Position numbers and translations under genes: made by a program | The notes under the pieces: model-generated | What the model saw: only the letters and a program-made list of their open reading frames with translations | What the model was told of the DNA's origin: nothing | Database searches by the model: none | Assembly (NCBI GenBank): GCA_028285545.1 | Contig: JANQPA010000032.1 | Coordinates: forward strand, 40,816-104,815 | Length of the DNA: 64,000 bases | Source of the DNA: Saprospiraceae bacterium | Lineage (GTDB): Bacteria > Bacteroidota > Bacteroidia > Chitinophagales > Saprospiraceae | Direction: 5' to 3' | In this document: positions 8,991 to 18,410 of the stretch, one piece after another | Layout of the letters: the number at the start of each line of letters is the position of its first letter | Numbering within the stretch: the first letter of the stretch is position 1

Positions 8991-10976
8991 TTGTATCTTT
9001 TAGGCTACGACATAGGAAGTTCAACCATAAAGGCTTCTCTTGTTCATACAGAGACTCAGGAAGTCGTGGGCTTGCTTCAGTACCCTGACCAAGATATGGA
9101 CATGATTTCCAGGCAAAGAGGCTGGGCAGAACAGCAACCTGAAGTGTGGTGGCAGGATTTCTGTGTAGTGACCAGACGGCTATTGAATAAAACCGGGGTT
9201 TCAGCAAAAAATATTGTGGGGATCGGAATTTCCTATCAGATGCATGGCCTGGTTCTTATTGATGAAGAACAACAAGTCCTGCGCCCTTCTATAATATGGT
9301 GTGATAGCCGGGCGGTGGCTATCGGACAGCAAGCCTTCAAAGAGATTGGTGAAGAATATTGCCTAAAAAAAATGCTTAACTCACCTGGTAATTTTACAGC
9401 CTCCAAATTGAAATGGGTAAAAGACAATGAACCTGAAGTTTATGAAAAAGCGTATAAACTCTTGTTGCCAGGGGATTTTATTGCCATGAAATTAACTGGC
9501 GAGGCAGTTACTACTATTTCTGGCTTGACAGAAGGTATTTTCTGGAACTTTAAGGAGAAAAAAATAGATCATACCATCCTGCAGCATTATGGATTAAGAG
9601 AAGATCTCATCGCCCCAACTGTACCCACTTTTTCCATTCAGGGAAGGGTAACTAAAAAAGCAGCGGAAAGAACTGGACTTGAAGCAGGTACTCCCATTAC
9701 CTATCGGGCCGGAGATCAACCTAATAATGCACTTTCATTGAATGTTTTACATCCAGGTGAAGTAGCGGCTACCAGCGGTACTTCCGGAGTTGTTTATGGC
9801 ATTGTCGATCGTCCTGCTTTTGATCCTCAATCCAGAGTCAATGCATTTGCGCATGTCAATTATGAACAAGCTTATAATCGAATAGGGATTCTTCTTTGTT
9901 TGAATGGGGCAGGTATTCAATATAGCTGGATCAAACATCAGGTAGCCAGAGGCTCACATACCTACTCGGATATGGAACGGATGGCCTCCACCGTACCAGT
10001 TGGTTCCGATGGCTTATGTATTCTTCCCTTTGGAAATGGTGCAGAAAGAATGCTGGATAACAGAGAACCCAATGCACATTTTTTTAATCTCCAATTCAAT
10101 CGTCATACAAGAGGTCATTTATACCGGGCAGCCTTGGAAGGTGTTGCTTTTTCCTTTGTGCATGGCATCAATATCCTGAAAGAAATGAACCTGAATGTGG
10201 ATGTCATTAGGGTTGGGAACGACAATATGTTTCAGTCTAAAATATTTTCGACCACTCTTGCTACATTATTGGATAGCCATATTGAAGTTGTTGAAACCAC
10301 TGGTGCTATTGGAGCAGCCAGAGCGGCAGGAGTTGCCGTAGGAATTTATAGAAACCTGGAGGAGGCACTGGCTAATGAGCAACCTTTTCTGGTATATGAA
10401 CCCTTGTATAATAGAGGGCTTTGCGAACAGGCTTATTCCTACTGGCTTTCTTCATTGGAGAAATCTCTTAGGACGCCCAAGAGTAGTGAAAGAGCGAATG
10501 TTACGGTGGCTAAGAGAAATCAACATCTTGAAAAACAAATAAAGCAAAAAAATAGGCAGTTGGCTGCGACTTCGCTGCAACAGGTGACTACCAAAGATTT
10601 TATTTCAGAAATTAAACAGGACTTGGAAAGCCTAATTGCTTCTAGCCAAGATGGGCAAATCAATGGGCAACTAAAAGCAATAAAGCGCAAATTGGAGAAA
10701 CAAATTCAAGATGGGGACGATTGGAAATCTTTTGAAGAGCATTTTAATCTCCTACACGATGATTTTTTCGAAAAAATCAAAGAAGCTTACCCCAAATTGA
10801 GCATTCCAGAATTAAAAATGTGCGCCTACCTTAAAATGGGGCTATCAAACAAAGAAATGGCCCAAAAACTTAACCTTTCCATTAGAGGTATAGAAACTCG
10901 AAGGTACCGCCTGGGAAAAAAGCTGGGCCCCGGGTCAAGAACCAAACTCCTCGATTTCATCAAACAATTCGACTAA
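8991..10976 (+). CDS. Xylulokinase (FGGY) fused to a LuxR-type DNA-binding domain
   Basis: Residues 1-495 form a complete FGGY carbohydrate kinase close to the xylulokinase at 21358: phosphate loop GYDIGSSTIK (5-14), QMHGL (83-87), the probable catalytic Asp242 in [10 protein letters not shown], and [12 protein letters not shown] near the end. Residues 505-575 are charged and probably coiled coil. Residues 600-655 (IPELKMCAYLKMGLSNKEMA, then NLSIRGIETRRYRLGKKLG) match the C-terminal HTH of Bacteroidota triple-tyrosine-motif regulators. Ordinary xylulokinases end near residue 500. The start is TTG; an in-frame stop at 8967 and no ATG in between leave no better choice. It probably senses D-xylulose and regulates the locus, by inference. 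Confidence 0.88.
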   Translation: MYLLGYDIGSSTIKASLVHTETQEVVGLLQYPDQDMDMISRQRGWAEQQPEVWWQDFCVVTRRLLNKTGVSAKNIVGIGISYQMHGLVLIDEEQQVLRPSIIWCDSRAVAIGQQAFKEIGEEYCLKKMLNSPGNFTASKLKWVKDNEPEVYEKAYKLLLPGDFIAMKLTGEAVTTISGLTEGIFWNFKEKKIDHTILQHYGLREDLIAPTVPTFSIQGRVTKKAAERTGLEAGTPITYRAGDQPNNALSLNVLHPGEVAATSGTSGVVYGIVDRPAFDPQSRVNAFAHVNYEQAYNRIGILLCLNGAGIQYSWIKHQVARGSHTYSDMERMASTVPVGSDGLCILPFGNGAERMLDNREPNAHFFNLQFNRHTRGHLYRAALEGVAFSFVHGINILKEMNLNVDVIRVGNDNMFQSKIFSTTLATLLDSHIEVVETTGAIGAARAAGVAVGIYRNLEEALANEQPFLVYEPLYNRGLCEQAYSYWLSSLEKSLRTPKSSERANVTVAKRNQHLEKQIKQKNRQLAATSLQQVTTKDFISEIKQDLESLIASSQDGQINGQLKAIKRKLEKQIQDGDDWKSFEEHFNLLHDDFFEKIKEAYPKLSIPELKMCAYLKMGLSNKEMAQKLNLSIRGIETRRYRLGKKLGPGSRTKLLDFIKQFD

Positions 10977-10981
10977 GCACC

Positions 10982-11021
10982 TGACGTACCATTGACGTAA
11001 TTTTTTATTCCCTTTGACGAA
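10982..11021 (+). promoter_or_regulatory. TGACGTA repeat array upstream of the SusC gene
   Basis: TGACGTA starts at 10982 and 10993, an 11-bp period, and a weaker TGACGAA starts at 11015, exactly two further periods on. It begins 5 bp after the stop codon of the kinase-LuxR gene and lies about 130-170 bp before the SusC start. It nearly duplicates the repeat at 8955-8976. Candidate activator or repressor site for the xylan locus. Confidence 0.6.
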
Positions 11022-11153
11022 TTTTTGCAGTACCTGATTTTTATTGTAAGGAATTAGTTATACGGATATTTGTTTCGAATAATAGGATTTTTCAAAATTT
11101 TTAATCGTATAAGGTTGCGATTATAAAATTATAACCAACCAAATTATTTCGAA

Positions 11154-14100
11154 ATGAATTTCAAATACATTCACTGGTCGAGATTGTTAAAGAAGTCTGG
11201 AAGTACCATATTAAGCTTTATCATGGTCGTTTTTTTGGCTTCAGCTATCCAGGCCCAAACTGGAAGTATCGCAGGAAAGGTGACAGACGAAACGGGTTCA
11301 GGCCTTCCTGGGGTAAACATTGTAATTAAGGGAACGAGCACAGGAACTGTAACTGATTATGATGGAAATTATTCCATCAATGCTGATAAAGGAATGACGC
11401 TTGTTTTTTCTTATACAGGCTTTTCTACTCAGGAGTTTGTGGTAGGTGATAATAACACCATTAATGTAAACCTCAGTACAGATGCAGAATTACTTGGTGA
11501 GGTTGTGGTAGTGGGTTATGGACAAACTCAAAATAAGCGAGCAACGACAACAGCCATTTCATCCATTTCCTCCGCACAAATAACAGAATTGAGAACAGCC
11601 AGGCCTGAAACTGCTTTGCAGGGAAGTGCCCCTGGGGTGATTGTAGCTCAAACATCTGGATCTCCAGGAGCTCCACTTACTGTAAGGATGAGAGGGGTAG
11701 GATCTCCGAATGCTTCTGCTCCACTCTATTTGGTAAACGGCGTGCAGGTACCCAACCTCGAATACTTAAATTCTGCTGATATTCAGAATATTTCCTTATT
11801 AAAAGATGCTGCCTCTGCCGCCATCTACGGCTCAAGAGGAGGAAATGGTGTGGTATTAGTACAAACCAAAAAGGGAACCAGAACTGCTGAAAAGCCCTCT
11901 ATTAGTCTGAGCGGATTTTATGGCTTCCAAAATTTATTGTATAAGCCGGAACTGATGGACAAAGATCAATACATTGATTATTATAACAACGCTGTCACCA
12001 ATTTTGAGGCTCCTACCGGCTTCAGAGGAGCTTTTACTGACCAGGAAAGGAATGCACTTCCAAATACTGACTGGTACGATGTAATTTTTGATGATAACGC
12101 TCCAATGAGGAATGTACATCTTTCCTTTGCAGATGGTAGTGAACGAACAGATTATTCTATTGCCGCAGGTATTTTCAACCAGGAAGGTATGGTCGGTGGA
12201 GATGCTGGTAAATCTGATTATGAAAGAAGAAATGTAAGAGCTACTATTAATACTGATTTGGCGGATAACCTGCAATTATCTGTTTCTGCGGATTATACCA
12301 ATATTTCCAGAAACTTTTTAATTGAAAATAGTGGTGGTACCGGGACGGCCCTTATGAATTATATTACCGCTATCCCGGCAATTTATCCAAGCCGAGCCGC
12401 TAATGGAGAGCTATTTAATATGGGGAGACAAAATCCAAATCCCATTTTTAACGGCGTTCCTCTAAATGTATTGGGAGCGGTTACCAATCCTTTATGGAGT
12501 ATAGAAATTACAAATAGGGAAGCTGTTCAAGATGTACTTTTATTGTCAGGATCTTTATCATTTCAGCCGGTAAAAAACCTGAATATCCGAGGATCCTACT
12601 CTTATTATGATCTTCATGCTTTGAATCGGTCATTTACTCCATTGATTACTTATCCGGAGCAGGCTTTTAACACGGATGGTTTTGTTTCCTATACGGAAGC
12701 TCCTACTGATGTTGAAAATACACAATACAATCTGACGGCAGAATATGACTTTGGCCAACTGGGAGGCAATCACAACCTGAAAATTCTGGGCGGATTTGAG
12801 GTTATTGAATCCTATACTAACCTTTTTGGACAGGTTTCCAATGCAGGAGATTTCTTAGTGAATAATTTTGAAGATGTCAATTTTGCATTGGCTGCAGATA
12901 TATCTAATGCAATTGTTTCTCCGGGTCTGGAAGCAGAAGTAGGATTATTGTCCTTCTTTGGAAGAGTAAATTATGATTTTGACGGGAAATACTTCCTTTC
13001 TGCATCATTGAGAAATGACCAATCTTCCAATTTTGGTGAGAACAACAGGTCGGGTGTCTTTCCAGCTGTTTCTGCAGGATGGTTATTATCCGAAGAGGGC
13101 TTTTTTGACGTCAGTTGGATTGATATGCTTAAAATCAGGGCAAGCTGGGGAATTAATGGTAGTGATGCTGCAACTCCTTATTCTTATATCGCAACAGTTT
13201 CTACCAGTGCCCAATATTCTGGAAGTACAGGAATTACCTTGACCGGCCTGGCCAATCCAGATTTGAAATGGGAAGAATTAACCCAGACGAATATAGGACT
13301 GGATATCAATTTGTTGAATAATAAGCTGGGCATTACCGTTGATTATTATAATAAGGAAACTTCTGATATCCTATTAAGGGCAAATACTCCATTAAGTACA
13401 GGTTTGAATCCTTCATTTGTCAATGTAGGAAGTGTAAAAAATACTGGTTTTGAGGTATTATTATCTTACCGGGAAAGAGTAAGCAAAGATTTTCGCTGGA
13501 ATATTTCCTTTGGAATGGGATATAATGAAAATGAAGTGACTAGCCTTGGTGAAAATGGACAGGCCCTTCAGGGAGGAATTACCGGGCAGTTATTTGCAGA
13601 CCCAATTACCCTCACTGCTATTGGCCAGCCTATTTCTAGTTTCTATGGCTATGTGGTAGAAGGTGTGGATGCCAGAGGAAACCTCTTGTTTGCAGACCTA
13701 GATGGTAGCGGAAATGATAAAACAGCACCCAATTCTGGCGACAAAACATTTATCGGCAATCCCATCCCTGACTTTACTTTTGGTCTTAATCTTGGAGCCA
13801 ACTATAAAGGTTTTGATTTGAATGCTTATTTCTATGCCGTAGAAGGGAATGATCTTTATGATGCCACTATTCGATATGATGCCATCGGGTCTAACCGACC
13901 AATTGGTTATGCGGAAAATGATGCGCCCAAAAACCTATTCAGTGCCGGCGCTGGAGGAGAGCAATTGGTTTCAGATTTTCATGTAAAAGATGGATCTTTT
14001 ATCAAATTGAAAAATCTTTCCCTGGGATATACTTTCTCCAATAATATTTCCAGCAAAATTAAAGCGGAAAATATCAGAGTATTTGTAGCTGCCCAAAACC

Positions 14101-14240
14101 TTTTCACCTTGACGAGGTATACTGGTGCAGATCCTGAAATCGGAGAAAATGTGCTAAACAGCAATTTGGATATCGGTATTGACAGAGGTTATTATCCTCA
14201 GCCAAGAACCATGATGTTTGGATTTCAACTAGGGTTTTAA
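11154..14240 (+). CDS. SusC/RagA TonB-dependent transporter of the xylan locus
   Basis: Outer-membrane importer of 1028 residues. It has a signal peptide ending near AIQAQ (about 35), a carboxypeptidase-regulatory-like domain (GSIAGKVTDETGSGLPGVNIVI), a TonB-box-like segment (GEVVVVGYGQTQ), the plug signature LKDAASAAIYGSRGGNGVVLVQT and a barrel ending in MMFGFQLGF. Its partner SusD follows after 23 bp. The presumed cargo is a xylo-oligosaccharide, judged from the xylose-catabolic genes downstream. Confidence 0.95.
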   Translation: MNFKYIHWSRLLKKSGSTILSFIMVVFLASAIQAQTGSIAGKVTDETGSGLPGVNIVIKGTSTGTVTDYDGNYSINADKGMTLVFSYTGFSTQEFVVGDNNTINVNLSTDAELLGEVVVVGYGQTQNKRATTTAISSISSAQITELRTARPETALQGSAPGVIVAQTSGSPGAPLTVRMRGVGSPNASAPLYLVNGVQVPNLEYLNSADIQNISLLKDAASAAIYGSRGGNGVVLVQTKKGTRTAEKPSISLSGFYGFQNLLYKPELMDKDQYIDYYNNAVTNFEAPTGFRGAFTDQERNALPNTDWYDVIFDDNAPMRNVHLSFADGSERTDYSIAAGIFNQEGMVGGDAGKSDYERRNVRATINTDLADNLQLSVSADYTNISRNFLIENSGGTGTALMNYITAIPAIYPSRAANGELFNMGRQNPNPIFNGVPLNVLGAVTNPLWSIEITNREAVQDVLLLSGSLSFQPVKNLNIRGSYSYYDLHALNRSFTPLITYPEQAFNTDGFVSYTEAPTDVENTQYNLTAEYDFGQLGGNHNLKILGGFEVIESYTNLFGQVSNAGDFLVNNFEDVNFALAADISNAIVSPGLEAEVGLLSFFGRVNYDFDGKYFLSASLRNDQSSNFGENNRSGVFPAVSAGWLLSEEGFFDVSWIDMLKIRASWGINGSDAATPYSYIATVSTSAQYSGSTGITLTGLANPDLKWEELTQTNIGLDINLLNNKLGITVDYYNKETSDILLRANTPLSTGLNPSFVNVGSVKNTGFEVLLSYRERVSKDFRWNISFGMGYNENEVTSLGENGQALQGGITGQLFADPITLTAIGQPISSFYGYVVEGVDARGNLLFADLDGSGNDKTAPNSGDKTFIGNPIPDFTFGLNLGANYKGFDLNAYFYAVEGNDLYDATIRYDAIGSNRPIGYAENDAPKNLFSAGAGGEQLVSDFHVKDGSFIKLKNLSLGYTFSNNISSKIKAENIRVFVAAQNLFTLTRYTGADPEIGENVLNSNLDIGIDRGYYPQPRTMMFGFQLGF

Positions 14241-14263
14241 GATCAATTAAAAATATCAATATC

Positions 14264-15784
14264 ATGAAAATGAAATTTCAAAATATAATATACTTTCTAA
14301 TTTTTTGTGGAACAGGGGCGCTATTTTTTTCATCTTGTGATAAAGATGAGTTATTGGAAAAAGATCCCATTTCCACCATTTCCAGCGAAACGGCTTTTGA
14401 AACGGAAGCTAGTGTCATGTCAGCATTAAATGCGGCCTATGATCCACTTCAATGGCAATTTAATAATAGTGCGCACTCCTTCCCGCAGATGTTCCAGTCC
14501 ATCCGTGGGGATGATCATCATTCACAGCAGGCTTCTTTTTGGGCTGCCGGCTTATTATTTGATGATTTCCCCATTTTACCTAACAATACAAATGTAGCTG
14601 CATATTGGGCTAAATGGTATAAGATGATTGCCAGAGCAAATTTTGCCATTAAGATTGCCGAAGGTTTCGATTTCACCACTCCTGGCTTGCAAAACCAAAT
14701 TATAGCAGAGGCTAAATTCCTGAGAGGCTTTGCCTACTTCGAATTGGTACGTCACTTTGGCGGAGTGCCCTTAATTACGCAGGCCATTACAAGTACAGAT
14801 GACGAAATCTTTTTGCCTAGGAATTCAGAATCCGAAGTTTATGCTCAAATAGAAAAAGACCTATCGGATGCGGCAGCGGCCTTACCAGCCAAAGGAGAAA
14901 CGGATGCCTGGAGGGCCAATAAAGGAGCTGCTCAAGGGATTTTGGCCAAAGCACATCTTTATCAAGGAGAATATACAGAGACGGTTCAGTATTGCGAACA
15001 AATTATGAATAGTGGGATTTATGGCTTGGAGGATGTATTTGAAAATAATTTTAAGCAGGCCAATGAATTTGGTTTAGAATCTATTTTTGAAATCAATTAT
15101 GTTGACGGGCTTGCAGGTGGAGGATTTGAAACCAATGAATCACAGGAAGGTTCCGGCTCCTGGCAGTTTATGTTTATGTGGGCAGCTGGCAAATGGCTTT
15201 CCTGGGGTAATATGATTCCAAGACAATCACTCATTACTCTTTATGATGATAATGATCAAAGAAAAGCCGCTACCTTCCTTCAACCTGGTGATGTGGTTAA
15301 TTCTCCTGGCCTGGCAGCTATTGGATGGGATCCCATCAAGAATCCGGGTTTTGCTATTGGCTCTCAGGCTATGAATAAAAAGTTTTTCATCAGCTATGAA
15401 GAATTAGATGTCCTGTTGAATGTTCAACAAAGTCCCCTCAATGAAAAAATCCTAAGGTATTCAGATGTACTTCTGATGCATGCAGAGGCTTCCCTAATGG
15501 GAGGTGGTGGCGACGGACAATCCTCCTTCGAGGCAGTTACCATGAGGGCTTATGGTGGTACTCTACCTTATACGCTTGAAAATATCAAGTTAGAAAGAAG
15601 GAAAGAGCTGGCAACGGAAGGTTGGAACCGATTCACTGACCTGAAAAGATGGGGTGACCTAAAAACGGCTATGGAAGCGGTTGGGAAAAATTTTGTAGAA
15701 GGTAGAGATGAACTGCTACCTATTCCTCAGGTCGAAATCAATTTGGTAGGGACCAGCATTCTTCAACAAAATCCTGGATACTAA
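14264..15784 (+). CDS. SusD/RagB-family lipoprotein of the xylan locus
   Basis: Cell-surface glycan-binding partner of the preceding SusC protein, 506 residues. The lipoprotein signal places the acylated Cys at residue 25 (LFFSSC). SusD signatures include EKDPISTISSETAFETEASV, IIAEAKFLRGFAYFELVRHFGGVPL, ILRYSDVLLMHAEASLMGGG and ERRKELATEGWNRFTDLKRWG. Two start codons are possible (14264 or 14270); the choice does not affect the signal peptide. It is followed by a 163-bp gap holding a hairpin of heptamer repeats. Confidence 0.95.
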   Translation: MKMKFQNIIYFLIFCGTGALFFSSCDKDELLEKDPISTISSETAFETEASVMSALNAAYDPLQWQFNNSAHSFPQMFQSIRGDDHHSQQASFWAAGLLFDDFPILPNNTNVAAYWAKWYKMIARANFAIKIAEGFDFTTPGLQNQIIAEAKFLRGFAYFELVRHFGGVPLITQAITSTDDEIFLPRNSESEVYAQIEKDLSDAAAALPAKGETDAWRANKGAAQGILAKAHLYQGEYTETVQYCEQIMNSGIYGLEDVFENNFKQANEFGLESIFEINYVDGLAGGGFETNESQEGSGSWQFMFMWAAGKWLSWGNMIPRQSLITLYDDNDQRKAATFLQPGDVVNSPGLAAIGWDPIKNPGFAIGSQAMNKKFFISYEELDVLLNVQQSPLNEKILRYSDVLLMHAEASLMGGGGDGQSSFEAVTMRAYGGTLPYTLENIKLERRKELATEGWNRFTDLKRWGDLKTAMEAVGKNFVEGRDELLPIPQVEINLVGTSILQQNPGY

Positions 15785-15860
15785 TAGAGGAGCTTATGCA
15801 AATAAGCGTAAAGTTTTGCTCTAAAGGGAGTGATAATCAATAAGTGGATTTTTGAAATGA

Positions 15861-15936
15861 TTTGGTTAATAGTTAATGGTTATACGTTATTCGCAAAGTA
15901 ACGAATAACCATTAACGAATAACCAATAACCATTAA
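15861..15936. repeat. Heptamer-period repeat folded as a hairpin
   Basis: The left arm carries 7-bp units (TTGGTTA, ATAGTTA, ATGGTTA, TACGTTA) and the right arm carries units CGAATAA, CCATTAA, CGAATAA, CCAATAA, CCATTAA. GTTATTCG (15886-15893) pairs with CGAATAAC (15902-15909) around an 8-nt loop. It lies between the SusD and surface-lipoprotein genes and could set their relative expression. Confidence 0.7.
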
Positions 15937-15947
15937 ACTCAATATAG

Positions 15948-17324
15948 ATGAATAATCAAATAAATATCAAATATATATTCATGTGCTTTGTTTTAATGAG
16001 CTGCATGATACTAATGGATTCCTGCTCCAAGGATACGGAGTTTGACCTGGCAAGTGTCCCTTCTCATAAAGATGGCATACAAAATTTGGATGAAGAAGGA
16101 GTGGATTGTGGAGGTTCAAGTGGAACACCTTGCCCTTCTTGCTTTGATGGTATACAAAATCAGGATGAAGAAGGGGTTGATTGTGGAGGGAGTTGCGCTA
16201 ATGAGTGCCCAAAGGCCACACCTAGAGCAGATGCTTTGGCGAATTCTGATCTACCTTTCTACCACACTTTTGAGACGGAAGAATCCTTCAAAAATTTAAT
16301 GGAAATTGAAAATAACTCTGTAACTGTCGATTATGCCTTTGCAGATCCTGCTGGAAGTGAAGATTTGGTGACACGTTATAACCGGCCAGAAGGCCTGGTA
16401 GCCGATGGTTTTTCAGATTTCAAATTCCAGAAATTTGATGAGCCTATCGACTTCAGTGAATACAATAAATTTGAACTGGGCGTCTATATCCCGGAGGAAA
16501 CTGCCTTTGATGGACCTTTTACTCCTACTGCTGAAATTATTTTCTTTGATTCCAGCAATCCTCAGTTTTGGAATACCTGGACCGTTCTCTCAGTAACCAT
16601 TGAGGAAGGAGATTTTGACAGCTGGGTAACCGCCAGGTTTAATGGTGGGGATGTATTAGCTGCAGCCACCATTTATGATCAGATCGCACTTCGGATTGGT
16701 GGTTCCAATCATCAGAATGCAGCTACTTTTTATATGAGAGATTTTGTACCCAAGAAATCTTTTGTTCAGGAAGGAACACCTAGGTATGATAGTTATGCCA
16801 ATCTGGGTTTCCCATTCTTCCATACTTTTGAAAGCAGTGAGTCAGGGGCAAACCTTGCCGAGCCTGATAATGGAAATTCAGTAACCATGGCATATGGAGA
16901 GAGTGATCCGGCCGGCAGTACAGATGGAGTTGGAAAATATATCCGACCAGAAGGTAATGTATCGGATGGTTTTTCAGATTTCAAATTTGCTGCTTTTGAT
17001 GAGCCTATTGATTTTAGCTCAAATAACAAGTTCTCTTTTGAGGTTTATATTCCTTCTGATCAAACTTATGAAGGTAATTTTAGATCCTTAGCTGAAATTA
17101 TTTTTCTGGATTCTACCAATCCACAGTTTTGGACTACCTGGACAGTAATGGAGTCAGAAGTTGCTCCAGAAAATTATGATCAATGGGTCACAGTTGTTTT
17201 TGATGGAGGTGATAACCTGAAAGCAGCAACTATTTACAATCAGATAGCCATTAGAATTGGTGGGTTTAATCATCAGACTGGAGCTACTTTTTATATAAAA
17301 GATTTTAAACCCGTTACAGAATAA
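15948..17324 (+). CDS. Surface glycan-binding lipoprotein with duplicated modules
   Basis: 458 residues in the position that SusE/F-type glycan-binding proteins occupy. The lipobox Cys is at about residue 26 (LMDSC). Two Cys-rich DGIQN...EEGVDCGG motifs (42-56 and 67-81) follow. Then come two homologous modules of about 170 residues (about 101-270 and 288-458), each with an FHTFE-type opening, RPEG, SDGFSDFKF, FDEPIDFS, NPQFWxTWTV, an IRIGG-type strand and a closing ATFY strand. The internal duplication is plain to see. A beta-sandwich carbohydrate-binding role is inferred; no catalytic motif was found. The DGIQN motif recurs in the GH16 protein 12 bp downstream. Confidence 0.75.
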   Translation: MNNQINIKYIFMCFVLMSCMILMDSCSKDTEFDLASVPSHKDGIQNLDEEGVDCGGSSGTPCPSCFDGIQNQDEEGVDCGGSCANECPKATPRADALANSDLPFYHTFETEESFKNLMEIENNSVTVDYAFADPAGSEDLVTRYNRPEGLVADGFSDFKFQKFDEPIDFSEYNKFELGVYIPEETAFDGPFTPTAEIIFFDSSNPQFWNTWTVLSVTIEEGDFDSWVTARFNGGDVLAAATIYDQIALRIGGSNHQNAATFYMRDFVPKKSFVQEGTPRYDSYANLGFPFFHTFESSESGANLAEPDNGNSVTMAYGESDPAGSTDGVGKYIRPEGNVSDGFSDFKFAAFDEPIDFSSNNKFSFEVYIPSDQTYEGNFRSLAEIIFLDSTNPQFWTTWTVMESEVAPENYDQWVTVVFDGGDNLKAATIYNQIAIRIGGFNHQTGATFYIKDFKPVTE

Positions 17325-17336
17325 ACAGGTATTTCT

Positions 17337-18296
17337 ATGATCAGGCTTTCTACAGGGTTTTATTTATTGATTTTTTGCATGATCCTATGCGGAAGCTGTT
17401 CCGACAATTCGGAAATGGAATTGAGCACTTGTATTGATGGCATACAAAATGGAGAAGAAGAAGGTATAGACTGTGGAGGGCCCTGCCCTCCTTGTCTGAC
17501 CAAGATTGAAGTACCAGATACAGGATATGAATCTCCTAAATCATATGAAGGATATTCTTTAGTGTGGTCAGATGAATTTGATGGAAAGGGTTTAGATTTA
17601 TCTAAATGGACTTTTCATTTAGGAGATGGTTGTCCTAATCTGTGCTTTTGGGGGAATAATGAATTGCAGTATTATACTGACAGTCCTAAAAACATTTTTT
17701 TACAGAATGGATATTTAGCCATCAATGCTATTCAGGAGACGATTAATGGTTATAGTTATTCCTCCTCCCGAATACATACAGATAATATTTTTGAATTTAA
17801 ATACGGGAGAATAGATATCAGAGCGGCGATGCCCTCTGCTACTGGTACCTGGGTAGCACTATGGCTTTTGAATAAAAATTATTCTATTCAGCAACCTGGA
17901 GTGAAATGGCCAAGTGGAGGAGAAATTGACATTATGGAATTTCTAGGAGAAGATCCGACTGAGATTTTGGGTACTGCCCATTTTGGAACTGATTTTCCAG
18001 CTAACCACAGATTTATATCCAAGCATTATCAGACAAAGACCCAGCCTTTTGATAAGTCCTTTTATGTTTTTTCCATTATTTGGGAAAAAGACAGGATTCA
18101 GTGGCTAATTAATGATGAAGTATATCATGAAATTACCCCATCGGATACAGCTGCCAGAGGCCAACCTTATCCATTTAACGATGAGTTTTTTTTGATAATG
18201 AATTTGTCAGTTGGAGGAAATTTACCTGCACCGCCAATAATTGATGATTATCCATCTTCAGTCATTATTGACTATGTAAGGATATTTCAAAAGTAA
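17337..18296 (+). CDS. GH16-family endo-glucanase-like lipoprotein
   Basis: 319 residues with the lipobox Cys at residue 21 (LCGSC), a Cys-rich DGIQNGEEEGIDCGG motif (34-48) like that of the preceding protein, and a GH16 catalytic domain (about 72-319). The catalytic signature EIDIME occupies residues 196-201, with Glu196 as nucleophile and Glu201 as acid/base. Substrate-cleft motifs SDEFDG, GNNELQYYT and YGRIDIRAAMP fit laminarinase-like (beta-1,3-glucanase) members. Surface-anchored. In a xylan locus it may open mixed cell-wall glucans, or may have shifted specificity towards a beta-1,3-xylan backbone; the sequence does not decide. Confidence 0.88.
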   Translation: MIRLSTGFYLLIFCMILCGSCSDNSEMELSTCIDGIQNGEEEGIDCGGPCPPCLTKIEVPDTGYESPKSYEGYSLVWSDEFDGKGLDLSKWTFHLGDGCPNLCFWGNNELQYYTDSPKNIFLQNGYLAINAIQETINGYSYSSSRIHTDNIFEFKYGRIDIRAAMPSATGTWVALWLLNKNYSIQQPGVKWPSGGEIDIMEFLGEDPTEILGTAHFGTDFPANHRFISKHYQTKTQPFDKSFYVFSIIWEKDRIQWLINDEVYHEITPSDTAARGQPYPFNDEFFLIMNLSVGGNLPAPPIIDDYPSSVIIDYVRIFQK

Positions 18297-18410
18297 GCTT
18301 TAGAGCAAAAAATATAAAGAACAAAGTTTCATACATTACATTTTGGCAAACCAATGCTTTCCTTTTCCAAACGAAAAGGAAATGCATTGGGAGCTATTAC
18401 CTTAAATGAA

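Noticed and set aside
13105..13112. TGACGT inside the SusC gene as a further regulator site
   Set aside because: It is a single copy within coding sequence, without the 11-bp partner.
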